From the NCBI GenBank assembly GCA_944326315.1, contig CALVDP010000019.1, forward strand, positions 1-41,397: 41,397 nucleotides of DNA, given 5' to 3'. A program made the position numbers and the translations under genes. Every line of letters starts with the position of its first letter. Within the stretch, counting starts at the first letter, position 1. The DNA comes from an uncultured Bacteroidales bacterium (GTDB lineage: Bacteria > Bacteroidota > Bacteroidia > Bacteroidales > UBA932). Shown here one piece after another: positions 17,291-25,413 of this stretch. The notes under the pieces are model-generated. The model worked only from the letters and a program-made list of their open reading frames with translations. It was not told the DNA's origin and did no database searches.

Positions 17291-18846
17291 TGCTGTTGGT
17301 TTTGTTTCGAGCCAGGGACAGAAGACAACTGTCCAAGACTCTTCCTGTTTGACAATTGTTGTTCATAAAGTGATTGTGGAGCGACATTCATTCCGTGGGA
17401 TTCCCATACACCGTCAGGCCTTCCGGAAAAGTCTCCTTCATCCTTGGTCCCGATGCATCCGATACACCAGTTTTTTCCTGTTACCCAAGGGCTTTGACAG
17501 GTGAGTACGGCTGCCGTACAATTCCAGAAGACATGTGTGACCCCTGCCCATCCGTGTCCTGGTCCCATATTGCCCCTGTCCTGGACTCTAAGTTTGGAAT
17601 CTGTCTTGACGTTGTCGTAAAGCATACCTGTGCTCCATCTCTGATGTGGGCCGCAGTCTCCGAGACCTCCCTGTTCCTCACATCTCAGGAATACATTAGG
17701 CCCTCCTACACGGGCTGACGAGGAAAATCCATGTCTTGATCCGATGGAAAGACAGTCCATGACAAGGCATTGCTGGCCATCTGTGACATAGAAGCCGTAT
17801 TTTCTGCTGCCTTCGGTCCGAGCTTTCGGATCTCTGCACGTGCATCCGGAAACCGTGATGTTCTTAGCCCCGGATTTCATGTCCACACATCCGAATGCGA
17901 AATACGAGCTTTCCACGTTCCTGATCCAGCAGTGTTCCGCGGCATGGACTTCTATGGCTGTCCATGAATGGTCTTCATCTTCGTCTGAAGCATATTCCGA
18001 GACCATGGACATGTTTTCTATTCCGCTCTCGGTGATACGGTTGGGGTAGGAATAGTCCGACAGGTAGAATTTCCCGTAACGTGCATCCAGCGGCATCACC
18101 ACGGGGTTGTCGAGATAGACATACTTCCCGTTTGATGCTACAACAGTCCTTTCCCAGTAGATGTCATATTGCGCGGCATTCCATTGGGGAACGGCAATCC
18201 CGTCACTTCTCGGTGGGATTTGGTCCATTTTCAGTGCCGTGATCCATTCATCGTCAGGAATCCAGGAAATGACAACTTCATCCCCAGGTAAGAAAGGGCT
18301 TTCTCCGGCAAGTTCAAGATAAAACCTTCCTGTAGGTACATATTCTTCGGCAATCTGTATTTCCGCACCTTCAAGCTGCCGTTCTGCTCCGCCTCCGAAA
18401 TAGATTAGAGGCCGTTGTGATGTCCCTGTAGCCTTAAGGACGGTCTTGTTCCCGTTTCCTCGTAGGACTATCCCGTTCCGGTTGAGGTATATTGTACCGG
18501 AAATGTTGTATGTCCCGTCCTTAAGAAGGATTGTTCCCGGTGAAGGAGCATTGTCAACGGCTGCCTGCAGGAGAGCCGTGGCATCGGAACCGTCTCCCGG
18601 AGGTGTCACTGTCGAGACTATGACATATTCGGGAAGCTCTTTTTCTCCCCAACGGTATCCTACCCTGCTGAAGTCAGGTATTGCATCCCCGTTCTCATCT
18701 GGCGAGGTATAAGGTATTTCCTCAACTTCTTCTTCCTGCCTTTCTTCCGTGTCTGTATCCGGGACAGTCCCTATATCGGCGTCGGAACATCCTGGAGTCA
18801 GGAAACAGCAGATTATAAAAGACAGCATCTTGACCCGCATTATCAT
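17287..18846 (-). CDS. Beta-helix (pectate-lyase-fold) lipoprotein
   Basis: 519 residues from the ATG at 18846, which overlaps the nagB-like stop as ATGA; a second ATG two codons on (18840) is equally good. The frame is open further upstream to 18927, but the lipoprotein signal (VKMLSFIICCFLTPGC) fits this start. A Glu-rich linker follows. From ~80 on, the protein looks like a right-handed parallel beta-helix: GDGSDATALLQAAVDNAP, GTILLKDGTYNISGTIYL, GIVLRGNGNKTVLKAT, then repeated short strands and turns such as CWIRNVESSYFAFGCVDM, NITVSGCTCRDP and GPHQRWSTGMLYDNV. Proteins of this fold include polysaccharide lyases and GH28-type hydrolases. I cannot place catalytic residues, so it could be a lyase, hydrolase or epimerase acting at the cell surface on the same glycan as the GH20. 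Confidence 0.75.
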   Translation of the reverse strand: MIMRVKMLSFIICCFLTPGCSDADIGTVPDTDTEERQEEEVEEIPYTSPDENGDAIPDFSRVGYRWGEKELPEYVIVSTVTPPGDGSDATALLQAAVDNAPSPGTILLKDGTYNISGTIYLNRNGIVLRGNGNKTVLKATGTSQRPLIYFGGGAERQLEGAEIQIAEEYVPTGRFYLELAGESPFLPGDEVVISWIPDDEWITALKMDQIPPRSDGIAVPQWNAAQYDIYWERTVVASNGKYVYLDNPVVMPLDARYGKFYLSDYSYPNRITESGIENMSMVSEYASDEDEDHSWTAIEVHAAEHCWIRNVESSYFAFGCVDMKSGAKNITVSGCTCRDPKARTEGSRKYGFYVTDGQQCLVMDCLSIGSRHGFSSSARVGGPNVFLRCEEQGGLGDCGPHQRWSTGMLYDNVKTDSKLRVQDRGNMGPGHGWAGVTHVFWNCTAAVLTCQSPWVTGKNWCIGCIGTKDEGDFSGRPDGVWESHGMNVAPQSLYEQQLSNRKSLGQLSSVPGSKQNQQQ

Positions 18847-19607
18847 TGCATGGATATTTTTGCTGCACCAGGCAGGTCCGTATAAAGGACGGCTGCTTTG
18901 TGGGTCCGGAGTATGGATGCCGGACATTGGCTGGTGATTTCTCCGTTGTATATCTTCCCGATGGCATCAGCCTTGAGGGCCGTAGGGGCCACTACAAATA
19001 GCCTTTCTGCCTTCATCATTGCCGGTATAGTCACTGTGATTGCATATTCAGGGACTTCGTCTATTGTCTTGAAGCATCCGTCATTCACTTGCTGTGTCCT
19101 GCATTTGATATCAAGATCGACGATTTTTACAGTCTCAGGGTCATCGAACAGAGCTACATGCGGGTCGTTGAATGCGATATGCCCGTTTTCTCCTACCCCC
19201 ATGAATACGATATCAATATTAACGGATTGCAGAAGCTCTGCATAGTCGCGGCACATTTGTTCCGCGTTCTTGTTTTCGTTGAAAATGTAATGCACGGAAC
19301 CGAATGGAACCAAATTGAAAATGTGTTCAGCAAGGTAATTCCCGAATCGTTGCGGAGCATCCTTGTCCAGACCGACGTATTCATCCATGTGGAATGCGTT
19401 TATCCGTTTCCAGTCCAGATCCTTTTTGGCAAGATATGCCAGAAAATCATTTTGAGACGGTGCCGCAGCGAACATTATGTTTACGTTTTCCTGATTCGCG
19501 AGCAGACCGCTGATATATTCCGCGGCATCTGATGCTGCAGTTGCTCCCATCTCATCTCTCGTGTCAAATACCTCTATTTCAAGCAGGTCTTTCTTGAATG
19601 TTTTCAT
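18843..19607 (-). CDS. nagB: NagB-like glucosamine-6-phosphate deaminase
   Basis: 254 residues, cytoplasmic. The expected reaction is glucosamine-6-phosphate to fructose-6-phosphate plus ammonia, after NagA. Family motifs are MFAAAPSQNDFLAYL, INAFHMDEYVGL, FMGVGENGHIAFNDP, KCRTQQVNDGCF and CPASILRTHKAAVLYTD. Compared with E. coli NagB, the catalytic Asp141 position is Asn (ENGH instead of NDGH) and Glu148 is Asp (NDP instead of NEP), while the His143 equivalent and the MDEY aspartate are kept. This pattern fits a divergent NagB/6-phosphogluconolactonase subfamily, so exact substrate and rate are uncertain. It starts 19 bp after the BACON gene and is coupled by ATGA to the beta-helix gene. Confidence 0.85.
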   Translation of the reverse strand: MKTFKKDLLEIEVFDTRDEMGATAASDAAEYISGLLANQENVNIMFAAAPSQNDFLAYLAKKDLDWKRINAFHMDEYVGLDKDAPQRFGNYLAEHIFNLVPFGSVHYIFNENKNAEQMCRDYAELLQSVNIDIVFMGVGENGHIAFNDPHVALFDDPETVKIVDLDIKCRTQQVNDGCFKTIDEVPEYAITVTIPAMMKAERLFVVAPTALKADAIGKIYNGEITSQCPASILRTHKAAVLYTDLPGAAKISMQ

Positions 19608-19626
19608 TTCCTATACGATTTATTGA

Positions 19627-20820
19627 TTAGTATCCCATTATTTTCACACCTTCAAAATTCAGGAATGAATGTGCCGAAGGCGTTTCCTTGAAATAATATG
19701 TCACTCTGATCATGAATGTATCAATGTCTCCCGTAGGTCCTGAAAATTCATACTCTTCCGCAGCCGAGCCGCTGAGCATGGCCTGGAAGTCATCGCCAGC
19801 CGCCGACCAAGTCGTTCCGTCTGTGGAATATTCTACCCGGCACCAACCTTCATTGTTGTTCCTTCTGGCAAGAGTCACGGAGAATGTTGTTATTGTATTC
19901 ACATCAGACAACAGGTTGTCACTGCAGATGACTGCCTGCTGGTCACTTCCGTTTGAAACACGAGCGAGAATATGCGATGTCTTGCTTGTCCAGACATATT
20001 GTGAAGTGACATCAGCATATGTCATTGTCCATTGTTTTCCGTCACAAGTATAGGTTACAGGAACATCGCTGAATGTATATGAAGGAAGGTTTGCTTCTGG
20101 TTTGTCTGTATTCTCAAATGAAGTTGAGTAGAGTATTTCAGGTTCAGAAGGCATTCTGGCCTGACTTACCTTGAAGCTTATGCTGTTTCCCCCTTCCGCG
20201 GATATGGTAAGGGTTTCCGACCTGGCGGCATCCGGGCTTGTGTTCGTACTTTCAGGGGTCACGTCTACCGTGAGGCCGCTGACGCTCCAGGAGAAGCCTG
20301 AATTTTCGGTATCGCTTGTGACAGAGAGTTTCACTCCGTCTATGTTTAGACCGCTTACAGTTACCGATCTGGTGTCTGTCTGATCATGGCTCCATTTCAA
20401 TTCCCCTGGCTCCACGGCAAGCAGCATAGGTTTGTTCATCCTGCTTTGTTTCAGTGATACAGAGAAGGTTTCGCTTCCCGTGACAGATATGGACAAGGTC
20501 TCCTCTATGTCGGTTTGAGGATCTGTATTCACCGATTTCGGGCTGACCAGAATGATGTCTCCGTTGACATCGATGTAGAATGCTGAATTCTCGGCATCCG
20601 TGACAGCTGTCACAGCTTCAGGTACAAGGCCTTCTCCGTCCAGGTCTATCCTGTAGGTTTCAAGCCCGTCACATTCCCAGAAGAGATTGTCTGCTGACAC
20701 TCCTTCAAGGACAGGGGTGATATTCTCTTTTTCATATTGTGCAGGAGATGCTTCCTTGGTGCACGCTGCCCCGAGGACAATCCCTGAGACAATGGCTGTT
20801 GCGATGAATATGTTTTTCAT
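19627..20820 (-). CDS. BACON-domain lipoprotein, candidate surface glycan-binding protein
   Basis: 397 residues. The signal peptide MKNIFIATAIVSGIVLGAAC ends in a GAAC lipobox, so it is probably anchored in the outer membrane. Two successive ~85-residue BACON-like modules follow (~40-125 and ~135-225), with the usual ETLSISVTGSETFSVSLKQSR and ETLTISAEGGNSISFKVSQAR ends. A C-terminal jelly-roll-like region runs from ~230 (ILYSTSFENTDKPEANLPSY) to 397 (WCRVEYSTDGTTWS, DTFMIRVTYYF). No catalytic motif is visible. In SusC/SusD loci such proteins often act as surface glycan-binding proteins (SusE/SGBP-like), which is the inferred role. It lies between nagA (11 bp) and nagB (19 bp). Confidence 0.78.
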   Translation of the reverse strand: MKNIFIATAIVSGIVLGAACTKEASPAQYEKENITPVLEGVSADNLFWECDGLETYRIDLDGEGLVPEAVTAVTDAENSAFYIDVNGDIILVSPKSVNTDPQTDIEETLSISVTGSETFSVSLKQSRMNKPMLLAVEPGELKWSHDQTDTRSVTVSGLNIDGVKLSVTSDTENSGFSWSVSGLTVDVTPESTNTSPDAARSETLTISAEGGNSISFKVSQARMPSEPEILYSTSFENTDKPEANLPSYTFSDVPVTYTCDGKQWTMTYADVTSQYVWTSKTSHILARVSNGSDQQAVICSDNLLSDVNTITTFSVTLARRNNNEGWCRVEYSTDGTTWSAAGDDFQAMLSGSAAEEYEFSGPTGDIDTFMIRVTYYFKETPSAHSFLNFEGVKIMGY

Positions 20821-20831
20821 GATACTTGAAT

Positions 20832-22010
20832 TTAGAATATACGGTGACCTTTGCTGTATGTCTGTTGCGCATAAAGTTTCTTGTCACATATCACGATGTC
20901 GGCATCGTATCCGGGTCTGATTTTGCCTTTGGTGTCACCATAGCCCATGAGTGTTGCCGGGTTGGATGTGAGCATCTTTACCGCATCAGGCAGAGACGCC
21001 CCTCCGATAAAATGCATTGTCCGCACAAGCCTGTCTGTCGTGGCGACACTACCGGCGAAGCATGTCCTGTCAGGCATCTTCGCCACACCGTCCTCGATCA
21101 GGACTTCCTGTCCGTCCGTGAGACTGCCGAGGATGCTCTTCGAGCCTTCCGGCATGCCTGCGCCGCGCATGGAATCCGTGCACAATACAATCTTGTCCAC
21201 AGGTTTGCATTTGAGTATGAGCTTGAGAAGTGGCTCTGGAACATGGATGCCGTCACCGATGATTTCAAGAATCATGTCTTCAATCAGATAACCAGCCTCT
21301 ATGCACCCGGCATATCTGATCGCATTTCTTCTTGTAACTCCGTTCATGCACGAATAGAAGTGAGTCATCATGGAGTAGCCGGCCTCGTGTGCCTTGACAA
21401 TGTCTTCATATATGGCATCCGTGTGGGCGATTGACGGTATTATACCGCGTTTATCCAACAGCCTTCCTAATTCAAGCGCCCCGGGAAGCTCCGGCGCAAT
21501 GCTCCATCTCCGTATGTCTGCTCCGCTTTCAAGTACAGGCATATAGTCTTCAGGAGAAGGATTTTTCAGGTATCTGGGATCCTGGGCACCTCTGAAGGCA
21601 TATGAGAAATAAGGCCCTTCAAGATGGAGACCTCCGAAAGCTGCGCCTTCTGTCTGGTCTTTTACATTTTCGTAGACTTCAAGGAAGCGGAACAGTTCCT
21701 CATTTCCGGATGCAAGTGTGGTAGGGAAAAGCATTGTAGTCCCATGCCTGGCATGTTCCTTTGCTATGCCTTTGCATGCTTCCGCCGTGCAGTCCATGAA
21801 ATCATGGTTTCCTGCTCCATGTGTGTGGATATCTATGAATCCAGGCATGATATATCCGCCTTCGGCGTCCACGTCCTGATATCCTTCCACATTTATGACG
21901 CCTTTTTCGACTGCCTTTATTTTCCCGTCTTCGACAAGGATTGTCCCTGTCCCGATGTTTGTGTCTGGAGTTATGATTTCTCCGTTGTATATTCTTAATC
22001 TCTCTTTCAT
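20832..22010 (-). CDS. nagA: N-acetylglucosamine-6-phosphate deacetylase
   Basis: 392 residues from the ATG at 22010; an ATG at 22043 would add 11 poorly conserved residues, and the first start has a purine-rich upstream sequence. NagA removes acetate from GlcNAc-6-phosphate in the cytoplasm, giving the NagB substrate. Amidohydrolase marks are GFIDIHTHGAGNHDFMD near residue 55, GGLHLEGPYFS with the metal-binding Glu, SIAHTDAIYED, MMTHFYSCMNGVTRR, LCTDSMRGAGMPEG with the catalytic Asp, and GRLRTMHFIGGAS-like and NPATLMGYGDTKGKI C-terminal segments. The length is normal. It sits 58 bp downstream of the transporter in the same operon. Confidence 0.93.
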   Translation of the reverse strand: MKERLRIYNGEIITPDTNIGTGTILVEDGKIKAVEKGVINVEGYQDVDAEGGYIMPGFIDIHTHGAGNHDFMDCTAEACKGIAKEHARHGTTMLFPTTLASGNEELFRFLEVYENVKDQTEGAAFGGLHLEGPYFSYAFRGAQDPRYLKNPSPEDYMPVLESGADIRRWSIAPELPGALELGRLLDKRGIIPSIAHTDAIYEDIVKAHEAGYSMMTHFYSCMNGVTRRNAIRYAGCIEAGYLIEDMILEIIGDGIHVPEPLLKLILKCKPVDKIVLCTDSMRGAGMPEGSKSILGSLTDGQEVLIEDGVAKMPDRTCFAGSVATTDRLVRTMHFIGGASLPDAVKMLTSNPATLMGYGDTKGKIRPGYDADIVICDKKLYAQQTYSKGHRIF

Positions 22011-22068
22011 GCTGTTCTTTCTTTTCGTTTCCGTCAAATTCATGTTTTTTCAGTCTTGATTGACTGTT

Positions 22069-23397
22069 TTACTGCCGGCGCCGCGTCCAGTATTCGATTT
22101 TATAGCCGTAGAATGCATAGAAAATCATATAGAGGAAACACGGGACCAGTACCCAATATCCAGTCTGCAGGCTGGATGTCTTGTCGGCTACTGCTGCATA
22201 GACAAGTGGGAGTATGGCGTTGCCGCACAGCCCCATGACAAGGATGGATGATCCGATATTCGTGAATTTCCCGAGATTCCGTATTGCGACAGGCCATATA
22301 CCGGCATAGATGAGGGAATTCGGTATGCCGAGAAGTACAAGGAACCAGATTGAGATGTCCGTGTCGAAGCCCAGAAGGTGTATCCTTGATGAAAACAGGA
22401 CCACGCAAAGTGAAAGGACCAGGCCTGTCACGGTGCATATCTGCAGTGCCCTCAACTGAGAGAGGTATTTAGGTATGAGCACGACTCCGGCCAGATATCC
22501 TGCAAGTATGCATCCGAGTGTATATGACGGGAATACCTTTGCATCCAGCATGTCTATCCCCATACCTTGTGCGTACCCGATGATGGTGTTGATGGAGATG
22601 ACCTGAGATCCGAGGTGCAGGAACAGTGCTATTGCCCCGAGTACCAGATAAGGATAGGAGAACACTGTTTTTCTTCCTGCCATACCGCTTTCGTCGGATT
22701 TGTTTTCCTTGCCTGGATTGATGTCCGGTATCGAGGACCGGTAGAATATGATACCGAAAATGATGAGGAGGATACCGAGGATGAGGTATGGCGGGATGAC
22801 TCCTTTTATAAGTCCGTCAAGGGCGGCTTCTTTTTCAGCTCCGGTGAGCAGTCCCGCAGACACCTTGTCTATTATGATCTTGTCATCCGGCCTTATCACG
22901 ACGCCTGCGAATACAAGTGGTGCGATGATACCTGCGAATTTATTGCAGATACCCATGATGCTTATACGGCGTGCCGCACTTTCGATAGGACCAATGATTG
23001 TCACGAAAGGATTGGCTGCGGTCTGGAGAATGGCCAGGCCTGCTCCCATGGTGAACAATGCTGCCAGGAACATATTGTATGTCCGGGTAAGCGCTGCAGG
23101 CGTGAACAGTATCGCCCCGAGTGCCAGAATCCACAACCCGATTTCCACCCCGCGCTTGAAACCTGTCCTGTTCAGGAGGATGGATGCCGGTATGGTCAAT
23201 ACGAGATATGCGATGTAGAATGCGAAGTTGGCGAGATAAGACTGGACCTCCGAGTGCAGTTCACATGCAATCCTGAAATAAGGTACAAGGATAGAATTCA
23301 CCCATGATACTAGACCGAATATGAAAAACAGGGCCCCTAACATTACCAGAGAGAAGACATATCCCGGCCTCTGTGTTGTATTAGACGAATTAGTCAT
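22069..23397 (-). CDS. MFS sugar transporter, FucP/NagP type
   Basis: 442 residues with about 12 hydrophobic helices. It is an inner-membrane proton symporter of the fucose/glucose/GlcNAc (FHS) branch, as shown by LGALFFIFGLVSWVNSILVPYF, LANFAFYIAYLVLTIPAS, GAGLAILQTAANPFVTIIGP, SQVISINTIIGYA and LPLVYAAVADKTS. A long hydrophilic loop (~225-250, GKENKSDESGMAGRK) separates the two halves. Given nagA and nagB downstream, GlcNAc (NagP-like) is the likely substrate. That would require a cytoplasmic GlcNAc kinase, which is not present in this window. It follows the PKD-like lipoprotein by 3 bp. Confidence 0.88.
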   Translation of the reverse strand: MTNSSNTTQRPGYVFSLVMLGALFFIFGLVSWVNSILVPYFRIACELHSEVQSYLANFAFYIAYLVLTIPASILLNRTGFKRGVEIGLWILALGAILFTPAALTRTYNMFLAALFTMGAGLAILQTAANPFVTIIGPIESAARRISIMGICNKFAGIIAPLVFAGVVIRPDDKIIIDKVSAGLLTGAEKEAALDGLIKGVIPPYLILGILLIIFGIIFYRSSIPDINPGKENKSDESGMAGRKTVFSYPYLVLGAIALFLHLGSQVISINTIIGYAQGMGIDMLDAKVFPSYTLGCILAGYLAGVVLIPKYLSQLRALQICTVTGLVLSLCVVLFSSRIHLLGFDTDISIWFLVLLGIPNSLIYAGIWPVAIRNLGKFTNIGSSILVMGLCGNAILPLVYAAVADKTSSLQTGYWVLVPCFLYMIFYAFYGYKIEYWTRRRQ

Positions 23398-23400
23398 TGC

Positions 23401-23766
23401 TTACTGATTTGATTGTGTGACGATTATACTTGTCGTCCGGGTCTTGCTTACTCCATCTTTAGTCGCAGTGAACACGAGTTCATGTGTGCCTTCTGCGTTG
23501 AAGGTGCATGACACTGTCCTCCGGTTGGAAATGACTTCCCCGTCAAGGGTCCAGCAGCATGTCACCGAACCGTCCGCAGGGGAGACGTAGAGGTTGTTTA
23601 CCGAAAATGTACTCCCTGCCGGGATGCTGTTTTCCGCGACCCATGTCGTAGAATAGATATAGAATTCCCCTTCATCGAATACAGGGTCGGATATTGTCTT
23701 GCTGCAGCCTGATGCCGCGGCCAGAGCCGTCAGGCTCAGTAATGCGAAGTATAATAATCTGTTCAT
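23401..23766 (-). CDS. Small lipoprotein with one PKD/Ig-like domain
   Basis: 121 residues. The signal peptide MNRLLYFALLSLTALAAASGC ends in a lipobox, so it is likely surface-anchored. The rest is one beta-sandwich-like domain: AGSTFSVNNLYVSPADGSVTCCWTLDGE and GTHELVFTATKDGVSKTRTTSIIV, the strand pattern of PKD/Ig-like repeats. There is no catalytic motif. It lies 12 bp after susD and 3 bp before the transporter, a position often held by small glycan-binding or structural lipoproteins of PUL complexes. A role as an extra subunit of the SusCD complex is inferred. Confidence 0.7.
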   Translation of the reverse strand: MNRLLYFALLSLTALAAASGCSKTISDPVFDEGEFYIYSTTWVAENSIPAGSTFSVNNLYVSPADGSVTCCWTLDGEVISNRRTVSCTFNAEGTHELVFTATKDGVSKTRTTSIIVTQSNQ

Positions 23767-23778
23767 GTCGTCTCGTTT

Positions 23779-25401
23779 TTATTCACAGTCCCACCATACT
23801 CTTGATGTCCACACATCGGTGCCTCCCATCCTGTCTACGGCTTCCTGGTAGTTTACGGAATTTCTTGTCTGTTCTGTTGCCGGGTATGGAAGCCTTCTCG
23901 GCATGGTACCGCCCGTAGTGTTTACTGTCGGATAATAGTTGTAGTATTTTGCATATCTTTCAGGCAGTCCGTCAGTACGTCTTGTATTGGACCATGCCTC
24001 GATCGGATTGAACATGTACTGCAGCCACAGCTGGGTGTTTATCAGTTCCAGTTCCTGTCCGGCCTCCAGCGTCTGCGATGCCGCATACCTGCTTGTTTCT
24101 GCTTCATCAATGTCAGCTCCGAAAAGCGAGAATTGCCTGCATCCGGCATCTATGGCCTCCCTGTACAGTTCTTCTGCAGATGTTTCACCGATTCCGTAGC
24201 GCACCTTGGCTTCTGCCTGCAGAAGCAGGACTTCGGCATAGCTCATTTTTATGTATGGAGCGTCTGCGGCGGCTATGAGCGTTGACGGTCTCAGCCATTG
24301 CCAGTGCTGGGATACTGTGACCGGTGAGCTCCCGACTGTGATGCTGATGTCGCTGAGAGCGTAGTCAGGATGGATACAGCCGTCACTCAGTGTTCTCGCG
24401 CATTGTGCAGGCAGAGCTTTGTATCCGGCCTGTCCGATACCGGAATAATAGCTGTAGACTTCATCCGTGATGTCTGTAGGGGATGTGGCGTCAAGGTACT
24501 TTTCCTCCAGATACGCGGCAGCCACTATCCGGAAACGCGGGTCTTCATCTGCCTGTCCGCCCTTGAGTGCATCACGGAGTTCTTCTGTAACATAAAACTG
24601 ATTCTGATACAGATGGATGAAATTTGCGAATGCGTTTCCTGCAGAGGCGTCATCCCTGTTGTTTTCATGCCGGATATAGACGATGTCATCGTTTGAAGTC
24701 ATCACACCTGCATTTATTGCGGACTGAGCCTCTGCCGCCGCTCTTTCAGGGTCTACTTTGACAAGCCTCATGGCAGCCCGGAGCCGCAGGGAATTGGCGT
24801 ATTTTTTCCATTTGGATATGTCGCCCGAGAAATACAGGTCGTTCGTAAGGGCGTCTCCCGATTCTGAAAACTCGTTGACTGCGGTTTCCAGTTCATTGAA
24901 GAATGTGTCATAAATATCGGCCTGTCTGTCATATTTGGGCGATATTATTCCTGTCTCGAATGCTGTTCCGGATTCGGAGAAAGGGATGTCTCCGTACACA
25001 TCGGTCAGGCGCATGAATGTCTCCACCCTCATTACACGTCCTGCAGCATGGATGTTGGTTCCTTCTTCAGAGTTCATCAGAAGCGACATCACGTTCTTTA
25101 CGGGGTTTGGATAATATTGCTGCCACAGGCGGTTGGCATAGCCGGAGTTGAACACTCCTCTTGCCCCGTAGTTGACCATTCCGCTGTATCCTGTGAAATG
25201 ATTGTTCCATCCTCCCGGGTAGATCATGAATCTTACCATGTTCTGTTTGGTGCATGATTCATAATACTGTACGGACGGGAGCAGCAGATTGGGATCCATC
25301 GAAGTGGTGGCTGCCGGATTCCTGTTCAGTTCGGTAAGGTCTGTGCAACCGACAAGCAGGAACGACAGTACGGTAAAATATATTGTATGTTTCCTTTTCA
25401 T
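23779..25401 (-). CDS. susD: SusD/RagB-family outer-membrane lipoprotein
   Basis: 540 residues. The lipobox LLVGC follows MKRKHTIYFTVLSF, and the mature part opens with TDLTELNRNPAATTSMDPNLLLPSVQYY, as in the SusD-like_2 (SusD/RagB) group. TPR-like helices follow (AAGRVMRVETFMRLTDVYGDIPFSES, WKKYANSLRLRAAMRL), with IKMSYAEVLLLQAEAKVRYG and a C-terminal PRRLPYPATEQTRNSVNYQEA motif typical of this group. It binds glycan at the cell surface and acts as a lid on the SusC barrel. It lies 12 bp downstream of susC. The gene symbol denotes the family only; the glycan is not starch on present evidence. Confidence 0.95.
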   Translation of the reverse strand: MKRKHTIYFTVLSFLLVGCTDLTELNRNPAATTSMDPNLLLPSVQYYESCTKQNMVRFMIYPGGWNNHFTGYSGMVNYGARGVFNSGYANRLWQQYYPNPVKNVMSLLMNSEEGTNIHAAGRVMRVETFMRLTDVYGDIPFSESGTAFETGIISPKYDRQADIYDTFFNELETAVNEFSESGDALTNDLYFSGDISKWKKYANSLRLRAAMRLVKVDPERAAAEAQSAINAGVMTSNDDIVYIRHENNRDDASAGNAFANFIHLYQNQFYVTEELRDALKGGQADEDPRFRIVAAAYLEEKYLDATSPTDITDEVYSYYSGIGQAGYKALPAQCARTLSDGCIHPDYALSDISITVGSSPVTVSQHWQWLRPSTLIAAADAPYIKMSYAEVLLLQAEAKVRYGIGETSAEELYREAIDAGCRQFSLFGADIDEAETSRYAASQTLEAGQELELINTQLWLQYMFNPIEAWSNTRRTDGLPERYAKYYNYYPTVNTTGGTMPRRLPYPATEQTRNSVNYQEAVDRMGGTDVWTSRVWWDCE

Positions 25402-25413
25402 GATGACCAGAAT

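Noticed and set aside
18847-18927. N-terminal extension of the beta-helix lipoprotein
   Set aside because: It would bury the lipoprotein signal peptide and overlap nagB by 85 bp; the ATGA-coupled start is better.
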